This document shows, piece after piece, positions 1-10,584 of a stretch of 64,000 nucleotides of DNA (within the stretch, counting starts at the first letter, position 1; every line of letters starts with the position of its first letter). The notes below the pieces were generated by a model. It did not search any database, was not told the DNA's origin, and saw only the letters and a list, made by a program, of their open reading frames with translations. The position numbers were made by a program, and so were the translations under genes. Origin of the DNA: Acephala macrosclerotiorum (lineage: Eukaryota; Ascomycota; Leotiomycetes; Helotiales; Mollisiaceae); the NCBI GenBank assembly GCA_014904845.1, contig MU119205.1, positions 744,001 to 808,000 of the forward strand, in the 5' to 3' direction.

Positions 1-1000
1 ATCCACGAGTTCCGGCGCGGTTAGCCCGTCGTGATGGTCGAGAATCGTTCCTAGGATAACCGTTCGCTGGCCCTATTTGTGCTGCTACACTATTCTGCAG
101 ACGCCGTCGACGCTCATTGGGTTGCTCCCCACACAAGCATGGTTTCATGTCCGGTCCCTCTTCTCGTTCAGCCAGACCGAAGTCTACCAGAACTCCTCTC
201 TTCTTGTCTGGCTCGTAGAGGAAGTTCGTGGGCTTGATATCTCGGTGGATGATGCCCTTTGAATGAACTGCGGCCAAGGCAGTGAAGAGTGAACGAAAGT
301 AGATTTGCATATCCGGGACAGTCATCTTCCTGAAGTATTCTCTGAAATCCGTATGTCTGAAGTAAGGTAGTACCGCAACAACCTGGTCTGTATGTCTGAA
401 AGCCGTGATAAGAGGACATACTGAGTCGAAACCTCGGAGGTCGTTAAGTAGGTCTAATTCGTTGAGAATTCGTGAAGGGCTGCTCGTGACATAGATCTTC
501 TTAATAGCAACGTACTTTGGCCGCCGTCTTTGTTGAGCATATTCGTCCATAGCTGCCAATGCGTCCATACCGGTCCGTCGTTTCTTCAAGGGTGGCGATG
601 TCCATTTATTTTCCTTTTCCTCAATATCCCAATCATTATCATAAACGTCGTACATCAAATCCTCGGCCTTGTACACTGTCGAGAAAGTACCTATAGCGCG
701 TTAGTGCAAGTAAAACAGACTGGCGACACGTGAAATACCCTCTCCAATGCGATTGATAAGTCGAAAGCGGTCTCTTATGCCCTTGAAAGTTTCTTGGAAT
801 TTCTCCATATCCTCCGTTACAGACGGATCAACAGCGCCTTCGCTGTCGTCTGAGAAGTCTGAGTTCTGCGCATCGTCTTCCTCCAACTCGGCTCTTGATT
901 CGCCCACATCTTCTTGCTCCTCGAGGGACTCATCCGGATCCATCTCGTCGTGGTGGATTTCAAAAGGTACCTTCGCGTTCCGTAGGCGAATTGCTGCCAT
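1..1000 (-). CDS. cdc7: Cdc7/Hsk1-type protein kinase (DDK catalytic subunit), 3' end beyond window
   Basis: Serine/threonine kinase that, with its Dbf4-type partner, phosphorylates the MCM helicase to fire replication origins; nuclear. Two exons are visible: 739-1000 and <1-690, with a 48-nt intron at 691-738 (GTATTT donor, CACTAAC branch). After an acidic N-terminus the protein reads LINRIGEG then, across the intron, TFSTVYKAEDL (glycine loop). It continues with VAIKKIY (ATP lysine), HRDIKPTNFLY (catalytic loop), DFGLAERE (in place of DFG-x-E) and RANRAGTRG, the activation-segment motif typical of Cdc7. The HRDIKPTNF/GTRG pair separates Cdc7 from other kinases. An in-frame ATG at 1021 is an alternative start; I chose 1000 (MAAIRLRN). 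The rest of kinase subdomain VIII onward lies outside the window. It is transcribed divergently from the condensin gene, with 298 nt between the two starts. Confidence 0.9.
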
Positions 1001-1298
1001 ACTGAAGCTCTCAAGCTTCAACTATAGTCGCAAAGCAATAGAACCTACAAGACACAAGAAACCAGAGTTCGGAGTGCCTCGCAATTGGTTGTTTAGTTTC
1101 AGGTACAGTCTACAAGAACAACGTCGGTGGGGTGTCAACAGCCATTATCGGGCTTTCCCGCTTTTGGACGTGATAAAAACAACGCGGTCTCCACGAGCGG
1201 CCGATGTCAACATAGGCTTTGCGACGGCCTCCAAACAACGACAAACAGTTTATTGATGCTGGACACTCGACGACAAAAACTGCGCCCATATCGCCGCC
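1001..1298. promoter_or_regulatory. divergent promoter region, cdc7 / condensin subunit 1
   Basis: The 298 nt between the start codons of two cell-cycle genes on opposite strands must hold both core promoters. I see no convincing TATA element. Co-expression of the pair is inference from the shared intergenic region. Confidence 0.45.
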
Positions 1299-4200
1299 AT
1301 GGATTCAATCGATTTTGATATCAACGATGCTCTTAAACATTACATGAGCGATCCCGCCGCGATTGCTACACCGGAAGCCGATTCGAATCTTGTTGACTGC
1401 GAAAACGACCCCGAATCACTCACCAACTCACTCATAAACACCGTACTAAACCCGATCGTCGACTCAGTGGCAGAAAATCCAGATGCGATCACAAGAAGCT
1501 CTAACTTTGATTCTTTGCAATTCCTCTTAAAGTGTGCCCCCATTTCCTTAGACCCTACTATATATCCAGCAGAACCAGATTCTGAGCTCTTCAAACTTTC
1601 TAGATCCTCCTCCGTCCTCCCTACACATGCCTTGAGCAAAATTTTCGACCTGGTCATCTCAGGTCTCTCCACGGAAGCCGATATCATACATAATGATCTC
1701 GAGAGCGACGAACAAGAGCTCATCTCGCATCACAAACAGCTGCTGGAGGTCTTCGGTTTCTTGTTGCAATGGACGATAGCAGCAGTTGAGACGAAAGCGG
1801 CGGAGAAATCAACAGCTGCACCTGCGGCACGAGGTAGAGGGAAGGCTGCCAAGTCGAAAACTGCTTCGAAGGACAAGGATGGCAACTGGGACTCGTCTGC
1901 ACAGCTGCAGACAGCTCTCGATATCATGTGCAAGGTCCTCAAGTTGAAGCTCTCGAAGATATTCTTGACAACTTCGGAACGAGATACCTTCATCAGTCTT
2001 CTCACCAGACCCGTCTACATGGTTCTGGAGAGCGAGCAGAGAGTCAAGAATACTGCCATTCGGATGCACGCATTCAAAGTTCTGTGTATAGCTGTGAAGC
2101 ACCATGGACATGGATATGGTATGGCTGGTGCTGTTTTCATCTGATCATGGCTGACAAGACAATAGCCGCGCAAATTTCGATTGTCCAGAATTTGACTTAT
2201 TTCGAGCATCTTGCGGAGCCGATGGCCGAGTTTCTACATATTCTATCAGAACAATACGACTATCCCCAACTTGCTGGTGAAATTATCACAGAGTTGAGCA
2301 ACAAGGAATTCAACAGCAATGACACCAAGGGGCCGAAGTCTGTTTCGTCTTTTATTGTCAAGCTATCTGAGCTTGCTCCTCGACTCATTATCAAGCAGAT
2401 GACTATGCTTGCAAAACAGCTAGACAGCGAGTCTTATGCTTTGAGATGTGCGTTGATCGAAGTTTGTGGGAATTTGGTGGCCGATTTGAGCAAGCAGGAA
2501 GAGCGTGGTGACAACCACAAGTCCCAGCTCAATGCATTCTTCGATGTTTTGGAAGAGCGATTCTTAGATATCAATCCCTACTGCCGATGCAGAACTATCC
2601 AGGTGTACGTCAAACTTTGCGAGCTGGAGCAAAAGTTCCCTAAGCGAAGACAGAGGGCCGCTGAACTAGCTGCTCGAAGTTTGGAGGACAAGAGCAGCAA
2701 TGTTCGACGAAATGCTATCAAGCTCCTCGGAACGCTCATCAAAACTCATCCCTTCAGTATCATGCACGGATCTCAACTTTCGCAGAAGGAATGGACCAGC
2801 CGACTAGAAGCCGTGGATGCGGAACTCAACGCACTGAAGCCTCCAGCAGACGCACCAGGAATGGATGGTAACGACAAGACTGTTGATACCCAACTTCTCG
2901 ATGAGGCGACTGTCATCGAATCCGATTCTCCTCAGAAGCCGATGACCGACGAGCAAAAGATAGCGGCAATCAAGAAGGCGCAAGAGGAAGCTGCTACCTC
3001 GGAAGCTATCAACAAGTTGACCCTGACAAGGAGATACTATGTTGAGGCACTAAAGTTCATCGAAGTCTTGCACGGCGCAACTACCACCATCTGTCAACTT
3101 CTGGGTTCCAAGAACAAGAGCGAAGTTATTGAAGCCATGGACTACTTCGAGATTGGCGACGCTTACAATATTGAGCAAAATAAGTTGGGCATTCGAAGAA
3201 TGTTACGGCTCATCTGGACCAAAGGCAACAGTGATGAAGGGAAAGGCGTTCAAAACCATCTCATTGATGTCTACAAGCGCCTTTTCTTCGAGGCTCCAGA
3301 TTCCTACTCTGCCAATGACGCCTCAAACTACATCGCCAGGAACATGATCAGCTTGACGTTTGGTGCGACACCAGCTGAGCTGACATCTCTGGAGCAGTTA
3401 TTGAGCACTATGATGAACGCCAAGCATATCTCTGATCTTGTTGTGTCAAAGTTATGGCAGGTCTATGGTGTTCAGAAGAGGGAAATCTCCAAGAGTCAAC
3501 GACGAGGTGCCATCATTGTGCTTGGTATGCTTGCAACTGCCAAACCCGAGATTGTCGTTGGCGAGATGGAGACAATGCTTCGGATTGGTCTTGGTAGCCT
3601 TGGTCGGTCGGATCTACAATTGGCAAAGTACACCTGTATTGCACTTCGAAGAATCAATCCTACTGGACGACAAGCCAAGGAAGCCAGTGTTCCGACCTCG
3701 AAGCTTCCCAATGATCATGCTGTCCTTTCGAAGTTGGCTGCGGTCATTGAGATCGAGTCTGATAACAAGGAATGGTATGGTGTTGCTGAGCAGGCTATCA
3801 GTGCGATCTATACTCTCTCGAAGCATCCAGATACTCTCTGCTCTGAGATTTTACGACGAAAAACGAAGCATGTTTTCCAGCAGAGAGTCGCCAAGACACC
3901 CGAACCTGAGCAGCCTGAGACCTCTCAGCTGGCATCACCGCCAGCGGAGGCAGCAGAACCAGAACCGAAGGTCAAGGGGTCGGTTGCTCTCTCACAGCTT
4001 CTGTTCATCGTCGGCCATGTCGCAATCAAGCAGATTGTCCATCTCGAGCTTTGTGAACTAGACTTCAAGAGGAGGAAGGCTGAAGCTGAAAAGAACAAGG
4101 CCCCCGAGACTGAAAAAGATAAAGCTGCAAAGGAAGCTGCGGATGATCTCGATATGATTGGCGGTACGACTGAGGATGATTTTACTGAGGCCATGACACA

Positions 4201-5030
4201 TATCCGAGAACGCGAGCTTTTATATGGTGAGAACTCTTTGCTGGCAAACTTCGGTCCTTTGGTATCTGAGATCTGCTCAAACAATACGACATATCGAGAC
4301 CGAAACCTTCAAGCTGCTGCCACTTTGTGCTTGGCCAAGCTCATGTGTGTCAGCTCAGAGTACTGCGAGGCCAACCTGCCTCTCCTCATCACCATCCTCG
4401 AGCGGTCCAAAGATCCGATCACTCGATCCAACGTTGTCATCGCACTTGGTGATATGGCAGTCTGCTTCAACCATCTCATTGACGAGAACACCGACTTCCT
4501 GTACCGCCGTCTCAACGACAAGGATGCAAGCGTGAAACGTACCTGCTTGATGACTCTGACATTCTTAATCCTCGCAGGGCAAGTCAAGGTCAAGGGTCAA
4601 CTAGGAGAGATGGCAAAGTGTCTTGAGGACGAAGACAAGAGAATCGCAGATATGAGTCGCATGTTCTTCACTGAGCTAAGCACAAAGGATAATGCGGTGT
4701 ACAATCACTTTGTTGATATGTTTAGTTTGTTGAGTGCTGAGAAGGATCTGGAGGAGGATTCGTTGAAGAGAATCATCAAGTTCTTGGCGGGCTTTATTGA
4801 GAAGGTAAGCACTTTCCATATCTCTACTTATTTGTGATTGAGTCTAACTTTCAAATCAGGACAAACACGCCAAGCAACTCGCAGACAAACTCGCCGCAAG
4901 ACTCGCAAGATGCGAGACGGAGAGACAATGGAACGACGTGGCATACGCCCTCAGTCTTCTTCAACACAAAAACGAAGAGATCACGAAGTTGGTTTCGGGA
5001 GGCTTCCGAGTTATTCAAGCGAATGCGTGA
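1299..5030 (+). CDS. cnd1: condensin complex subunit 1 (Cnd1/Ycs4, CAP-D2)
   Basis: HEAT-repeat non-SMC subunit of condensin, which compacts mitotic chromosomes in the nucleus. Three exons: 1299-2118, 2166-4804 and 4860-5030, with introns of 47 and 55 nt; the total of about 1209 aa matches the family. The first intron fuses ...GHGY to AAQISIVQNL. The second fuses GFIEK to DKHAKQLADKL, and the last exon ends GGFRVIQANA. The central RCRTIQVYVKLCELEQKFP and VRRNAIKLLGTLI are the N-terminal Cnd1 region. The C-terminal Cnd1 repeat domain includes VVIALGDMAVCFNHLID, FLYRRLNDKDASVKRTCLM and DEDKRIADMSRMFFTELS. A Lys/Ala/Gly-rich linker (about residues 160-185) and an acidic stretch near residues 770-800 are typical disordered inserts. 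The ATG at 1299 has a good context (GCCGCCATGG). Confidence 0.93.
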
Positions 5031-5352
5031 TTGGAACCGGGCTGGCTGTATGATGTATATGCATGTAATGTGAGATGTGGAGTTGGCGGAGGCTTTGTTT
5101 GCTCAAACGACAAGGCAAGGAAGTCGGGCATGGTCGGGTGTTGGCGTTTTGTTGTTTGCATTTATGTTCTTTATTCACGTGTAATGAATCAAAGTGAACG
5201 AAGTTTAAGACTACCCAATATCCTTCCCATACATATGAAGCCCGATTTCCCTAAGAATATCATATTCAAAAGTGTGGTTGCCTAGATTCCCCTTGGGTGG
5301 AGTAAAAAGAGCTTCAAAAATTGAAGCGAGCGAAAGGAAAGCAAAAGATGGA

Positions 5353-5442
5353 TACCAACTGCGAGGATCGAACTCGCGATCTTCTCTGCTCTATTCTTAT
5401 TAGAGTTGTGAGAGAGACGTCTTACCACTAGACCAAGTTGGC
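5353..5442 (-). tRNA. tRNA-Val (CAC), with an 18-nt intron
   Basis: The minus strand folds as a full cloverleaf. The acceptor GCCAACT/AGTTGGT has six Watson-Crick pairs plus a G1-U72 wobble. The D-stem is GTCT/AGAC with loop AGTGGTA, the anticodon stem TCTCT/AGAGA, the variable loop AGATC, and the T-arm GCGAG-TTCGATC-CTCGC. The anticodon loop reads C-U-C-A-C-A, interrupted after position 37 by an 18-nt intron, so the anticodon is CAC. Another assignment would require breaking the anticodon stem. It is a nuclear tRNA transcribed by Pol III and sits alone between condensin and a long gene-free stretch. Confidence 0.8.
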
Positions 5443-7240
5443 TTATATAGAGGAAGTGTCTACTTAAATCTATACAGGGAGCGTTTGGAAGGCGCGTTTG
5501 GAGTGGGCACTTCCTTTTTTGGATGAAAGTGGTGTTAAGCGAGAGTTCGGGCCGAGAGGACTTGGGAAGAGCAGGCTTATTGTGAGAATATGATAGTCGT
5601 AGAGAAGGTATGAACATCGAAGGGCATGAATTTCTAAGGCTATAAGGTTCTTGAAATAAAAATAGCTTACTACTTCTCCAGAATTTGCGAACCAACATGC
5701 TCAACTATTGGATTCTTCAAAAAAACACACGCCTCTCAACACCATCTTCAGACAGACGGTCAACATTCAAACGTCGATATTACGAATCCAAATCCTTAAC
5801 CTCACAAGCGAGAATTATGCAGTCGATTCCAGGACGATTTTGTCAAATCCTGTGATAAAACGCTGCTGGCATCTCCCTACTTCTAGAACAGCGAACTTCC
5901 AGGAGCAAGAGAGACAGAAGGCGAGAGACTTCAAGAAAAGAAAGACTGTCTCGAGAAGAGGGATACTAAAGTAAATCTACAAGATTATACACGCAGGCGA
6001 CTCCTGTCGTGCTTGCCTATCCACAAGTAGCATTAGCAAGGACGACTTCTGCTTCTCGACCTCATTTATCAAACAACCCTGTGCCTATCATTTTGAACCT
6101 ACTCCAAGCGAAACGCTCTGAGCGACAATGAGTACTCATATCTTATGCAAACCTCCACGAGCAATAACGACATCCTCAACCATGATTGTACTGTACTTTC
6201 GGCAGCGGAGCAGAAGCGGGGTTTGCTTCCGCGGAGGTGGAGCGAGCGGAGACGCTGTTGTCGAGGGGAGCGGAGGTGAGGAATGAGGCGCTGGCTGCGA
6301 CGGAGAGGGGGGTTGAGGACTTTATGTCATGGTTTTGGAGGCATGCTGTGGGTTGTGATGGGTCTATGCGATTGTTAGTTGTTGTACGTTTGGTTTCCGG
6401 GAGGAAAAGAGGAAGAGAATATACAAACTTGACTTGGGGGTTTAATTCCGATGAAAGTATTTGCTGACTTGAGTTGATGCTAGACAGTGTGCTAAATCTT
6501 GAACGCTTTTATTTCACGAAGTCAACTTCAACTCATCCCAGAAGTGCCAAAGGAGAGACCTCCGAAGGCCAGCGTGAATACGATATCGTTGCAAATCATG
6601 AGACACTATTCCCTCATCATGATAATGCAATGCAATTGTTTAGGTATGAAAGTGCGAATGTTGAAATAAACCTCGTATTGTCTGGACTCATTCCCCCTCA
6701 TGCCGTAGCGAGGCTTGACGATGGACAGCTGGAACAACAATGCAAGAGAGCACGGCGCTTCTTGGTGGCATAGCAATAGCTGAAAGAATGGAAAATTGCA
6801 TGGAGATGAGATTGTAAAAAGTGAGAAAATCCAAAGTTGTTGCATTCAATTTGCTACAAGCAAGAGATAGAGCCTTCAATATCTAACCTGGGCCGGGATA
6901 TCGTCATGCGGCACACTGCTCCATGCTTGAATTGCCGTGCTGGAGAACTCTCAAGTTCAAATTGTTCAGCCAGCTTAGGGACAATCTGGCAGGCGTTGTG
7001 CCCTCTTTTTCGATCGACCTCTGAATCTCCAAGGGCCCAGGTTGATACGTGGACGTGCATGATGCTCGGGTTGTCTCCGCCAATGATGGAATTGTTCGCA
7101 TTTACCCTGCGAACCACCATCAGGGCAAATGCAAGGCTGACAGCTAAGCCGCATATCTAGGCATCGAATTTCTCTCTGCATTTATCTTCATGATTAGGCC
7201 CATTAACATCGGTAGTATCATCCTCATCAGAACCAACATT
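5443..7240. other. 1.8-kb stretch without a convincing gene
   Basis: There are only scattered short open frames. The best is 6186-6467 (+): its first ~55 codons, from GSGAEAGFAS to FMSWFWRHAV, have coding-like codon use (many GAG, GCG, GTG), but it lacks a credible start and I do not recognise it. It may be a remnant exon. The last few hundred bases are the promoter and leader of the HET gene. No RNA gene was seen in 5443-7240. Confidence 0.4.
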
Positions 7241-9967
7241 ATGGCTGCCTTTTTAAAGGAAGCTACAGAGACCGCCCTTCCCTCTATCTTCAACATGCAT
7301 AGCGACGTCTACCACGACCTTCATCCCAGAGAGATCCGCTTGGTCAAGCTTCTCAAAAGCCGATGGTCGGATAAGATACAATGCCAATTGCATCATGTAT
7401 CTTTGGCCAATCGACCCTCGTACAAGGCCTTGTCATACGCATGGGGTTCTCCAAGAGCCACTCGACCTATCCTTGTCAACGGGTACCAGCACGCAGTGAC
7501 AGTCAATCTCGAATCTGCCCTTCGAAGACTCAGGCGAATTGACGAGGATCTCATTTTGTGGATAGATGCTCTCTGTATCAATCAGTCGAATAACTCTGAG
7601 AGGACTGAGCAGGTCAATCTCATGCACGACATATTTGCTTTTACTAAAGAAGTTATTGTCTACCTCGGAGAAGTGCCACAGCACGGCTTGATGAGGCCAA
7701 ATGGACCAATTTCTGAATCCACTACGACTTTTCAATGCGATGAGACCGATGGAGAAATTCTTGAAATCTTCCGTAACCGCTGTACAGCGAAGAGGCCTTC
7801 CAAGATCTCGAAAGGAACTTCGAAATTTGACTTTGCATTTGACATTTTCTGCCTCCTCCGTCTTCTTTCCAAAGTATCGGACTCAAGGCAGTTCCCGGCC
7901 TTCGATCTAAACTCTCGAGAGTTTGTCGATACTAAGTATCAACGAAACCTCTTCGAAGGGCTAAGGCAATTGATGCTAAGCCGCTGGTGGAACAGAATTT
8001 GGGTTATTCAGGAGGTGGTTGTGCCCAAAAAGATCGTTATGGTCTATGGCTCCGCATCTGCGCCATGGGAAATGTTTGTGGATGCCGCACTTTGGGAGTC
8101 TCGCAACCGCTCCACTTCGACCTCGCTCTCGTTTCCGCACGAGTACTCGACTGTTCTGGCATATTTCGCACGCATCATCCTGGATATCGACCGTATGCGA
8201 GAGCTCTGGAGAGATGGCAAACAAACAACACTCTTGCCCCTCCTGAGACGATTCAGTGGTCGAAAAGCAAGCGACGATCGTGATAAAGTGTATGCTCTTC
8301 TCTCTCTGGCTCGGGACAAAACCTCAATTGTTCCCAATTACTCTCTCAACGTATCTACTGTATTTCAAGCAACGGTCCTGGATATCATTCAAGGGACGAA
8401 ATCACTCGCTGTGCTTGCCGGAGATCTTGGACGGAAAGATCGACAAGATCTTCCTTCCTGGGTTCCGGACTGGAGTGCCTCATACGACGACCTGGATCGT
8501 CGTCGAGCTGACAATATGGAGCACTACAATGCCACAGACAGGTGCGAAGTGTACGTGCAAGATGAAGGAGCAAAAGAGTGGAGTGGGATCCGTGGATATC
8601 TGGACCTGCTGACTGACGAAAAAGGAAACCGGCTGGATGTCAGAGCAGTATTGTCGCGAACGGGAGGCGGTTATGAGAGTTTGTTCAACGGGATCCTAGG
8701 GATCGAAGGCTGGGCTGACTGGCTGCCGGACGATGAACGTGGTCGGAAACCGAACGAGGAGATATGCCTGACAGCTATCAGCAACTTCAAGAGTGCGACT
8801 GGTAGTGCCGTGTGCTTGCAAAATCACAGCGACGGGGTGATTGAGCTGTCGGGATTATACCAAGACAGGGTCGTCGTTACAGGCGAGACTGCTTTCTCGG
8901 ATGAGCTTCTTTTATCCGTCATTCACTCGTGGGCTGTCTTAACACGCAAGCATTTCACAAAGAAGGAAAACAACCTTAGTACAAATGGACTAGGAGAAGC
9001 TTTTAGAAGAACGCTGTGTGCGGATACTGTCCCTCCTGATCCAGACACCAAAAGCGCCGTCACTCGACGACTCGGTACTGCTGACCATAGCTCAATCGCG
9101 GCTTGGTTCCTTCAAGGAGCAGATCCGACCAAGCTGACTGTTACAGAAGAGAATAGACAATCATCTTGGAGGACATTATTCGGTGATCTCGGAGATTATG
9201 CTTCTCATATACCACTGAGTTATATCCTTGCAGAAACCGACATGGCCATACGATCAGCCACGGTTCGACGGACTTTCTTCATCACCAATAAAGGACGTCT
9301 CGGACTCGGGCCTGCGAGAATGAAAGTTGATGATCATATATTTATTCTCCTTGGCAGCCGAACTCCCTTTGTTCTCCGACCCGCTGGTACTCGCGAAGTC
9401 CTTAGGATGCCAAGCCAGCCTCGTCTGGGAAAGGTTAGACCTCAAAGCTATGAAATGGTCGGCGATTGCTACGTACATGGATTGATGGATGGTGAAGCTA
9501 TGAAAGAATGGAGGACACTTGCTAGTTCCAAGCAAGAGGACTTCATAACGCAAAGGCTTTCGCATCAGTGGCAGAAGTTCTTTCAAGTTTGGGAGAGTCG
9601 CTGCACTGAACTGATTGTCTGGAGAACGGAAACTGCTAGAGATGCGCTCTTGCCTAGAATGATAAATCATGGAGGCTATGATTTACCATCTTTGTACAGT
9701 ATGTTCGAAGGGATAATCCAATGGGACTGGATTGCGGAGGATAGAGTGCAAGCGGAATCATATACCTCCGATTTGGCAACATGGAAATATCAGTTTGGGT
9801 TGATGAAAGATATAAGGTGGATGGCAGAGCTTATAAGGGCGGCTCGGATGAAGGTAAAACAAATCGAGAAGGACGTTAGAGAAGCCGAAAGCGAAATGGA
9901 CAAGATAGTGCAGCAACTGAGGCAACATAATACTACAGGCCAAAGCGGGCGGGTATTCCTAGTATGA
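7241..9967 (+). CDS. heterokaryon incompatibility (HET) domain protein
   Basis: Single-exon protein of about 908 aa with an N-terminal HET domain, the domain that triggers cell death after fusion of unlike hyphae. Diagnostic HET motifs are present in order: YHDLHPREIRLVKLL, YKALSYAWGSP, LWIDALCINQSNNSER with VNLMHDIF following, and VIVYLGE. These are followed by RWWNRIWVIQEV and KVYALLSLARD. About 100 residues at the C-terminus (ELIRAARMKVKQIEKDVREA...) look like a coiled coil. I start at the ATG at 7241 (A at -3, G at +4). ATGs at 7190 and 7292 are in frame and also possible. Partners and allelic specificity cannot be read from the sequence. Two broken HET genes lie 16 and 19 kb downstream. 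Confidence 0.88.
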   Translation: MAAFLKEATETALPSIFNMHSDVYHDLHPREIRLVKLLKSRWSDKIQCQLHHVSLANRPSYKALSYAWGSPRATRPILVNGYQHAVTVNLESALRRLRRIDEDLILWIDALCINQSNNSERTEQVNLMHDIFAFTKEVIVYLGEVPQHGLMRPNGPISESTTTFQCDETDGEILEIFRNRCTAKRPSKISKGTSKFDFAFDIFCLLRLLSKVSDSRQFPAFDLNSREFVDTKYQRNLFEGLRQLMLSRWWNRIWVIQEVVVPKKIVMVYGSASAPWEMFVDAALWESRNRSTSTSLSFPHEYSTVLAYFARIILDIDRMRELWRDGKQTTLLPLLRRFSGRKASDDRDKVYALLSLARDKTSIVPNYSLNVSTVFQATVLDIIQGTKSLAVLAGDLGRKDRQDLPSWVPDWSASYDDLDRRRADNMEHYNATDRCEVYVQDEGAKEWSGIRGYLDLLTDEKGNRLDVRAVLSRTGGGYESLFNGILGIEGWADWLPDDERGRKPNEEICLTAISNFKSATGSAVCLQNHSDGVIELSGLYQDRVVVTGETAFSDELLLSVIHSWAVLTRKHFTKKENNLSTNGLGEAFRRTLCADTVPPDPDTKSAVTRRLGTADHSSIAAWFLQGADPTKLTVTEENRQSSWRTLFGDLGDYASHIPLSYILAETDMAIRSATVRRTFFITNKGRLGLGPARMKVDDHIFILLGSRTPFVLRPAGTREVLRMPSQPRLGKVRPQSYEMVGDCYVHGLMDGEAMKEWRTLASSKQEDFITQRLSHQWQKFFQVWESRCTELIVWRTETARDALLPRMINHGGYDLPSLYSMFEGIIQWDWIAEDRVQAESYTSDLATWKYQFGLMKDIRWMAELIRAARMKVKQIEKDVREAESEMDKIVQQLRQHNTTGQSGRVFLV

Positions 9968-10439
9968 TACTTTTGAAGACAATAGTTCTTGTACCTCTGT
10001 ATGCGCCATCGAGATATACTTACTGCTAAGCTTTAGGCTTTTATTCATTGTGCTCGAGTATTTCTCTCGTTCCGATAATGGAGTGTCGAATCCCCTCCGA
10101 AGGTCTGAACTTTAGAAACAGAAACTTAGCAAGATCCAAAACACGACGGGACCGCAACAACACGTATAACAGGCTAAATTTGTTTAAAATGTTAACAACG
10201 GAGTGACAACTATGTCTACGTCCCTCTCAACTGTCCTTTCAGAGCCTCGTTCCGTAATGAGGGGAAAAGACGTGTCGTGATGAAAGGTTTCTAAAGTGAA
10301 GAGAGTTGGTACGCCAGCGCACACCGCTCTTGACTCCGCCCCCTTCGCTTAGCCTTAGCTCAGTATCAGAGCCATCCTTGCCACCACAGAAGGTAATGAA
10401 ACAAATCGACAAAAAGAATTGTCAAAAAAGTGTTTGCTT
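9968..10439. other. intergenic, includes Pol III terminator of tRNA-Tyr
   Basis: This is the 3' flank of the HET gene. Read on the minus strand, a run of six T at 10424-10429, 11 nt past the tRNA-Tyr discriminator base, fits a Pol III terminator. Nothing else is recognisable. Confidence 0.5.
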
Positions 10440-10584
10440 TCCCTCAGGCGCGAGTCGAACCTAATCAACTGGGTCAGTATTTTCTACCGACTGAGAGTAA
10501 CATTTTAGAGCACATACGCGCGACATTCCGGTGAGACTGAACCAATTACAGCCGGACGCCATAAACCAACTAGACGACCGAGGG
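10440..10584 (-). tRNA. tRNA-Tyr (GTA) with anticodon-loop intron and a second, spliceosome-like insert in the T-arm
   Basis: On the minus strand the acceptor CCCTCGG (10578-10584) pairs with CTGAGGG (10441-10447), and the discriminator is A. The D-loop AGTTGGTTTA and anticodon stem TCCGG/CCGGA (10527-10531) match eukaryotic tRNA-Tyr. The anticodon GTA (10547-10549) is followed by a 13-nt intron at 10533-10545, as expected for this tRNA. The T-stem 5' half is separated from the T-loop by 57 nt at 10461-10517. Without those 57 nt the arm reads GCGCG-TTCGACT-CGCGC, a perfect stem. The insert begins GTATGT, has TACTGAC 18 to 12 nt before its end and finishes TTAG. The B-box-like GGTTCGACTC still exists across the insert's 3' boundary, and a T6 terminator follows, so Pol III transcription remains possible. 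Whether a mature tRNA is made is unknown. Confidence 0.75.
10461..10517 (-). other. 57-nt spliceosomal-intron-like insert inside the tRNA-Tyr T-arm
   Basis: Seen directly: GTATGT at the 5' end, a branch-site-like TACTGAC and a terminal TTAG, in a 57-nt length typical of the protein-gene introns in this window (45-80 nt). The boundaries fall so that excision restores every T-arm base pair. A hairpin GTCGGTA/TACTGAC can form inside. No target-site duplication is evident. Confidence 0.7.

Noticed and set aside
1928..2143. Upstream start of the long condensin frame before the first intron
   Set aside because: That stretch is out of phase with exon 1; a GT-AG intron at 2119-2165 joins the two parts cleanly.
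5282..5704. 140-codon minus-strand open frame
   Set aside because: It runs through the tRNA-Val gene and has no protein-like features.
10461..10517. A second tRNA (tRNA-Lys-like CTCAGTCGGTAGA D-arm) inside the tRNA-Tyr insert
   Set aside because: The five bases before the shared T-loop do not pair with the CGCGC 3' T-stem, and no acceptor partner for CTGAGGG exists inside the insert. The Tyr reading pairs everything.
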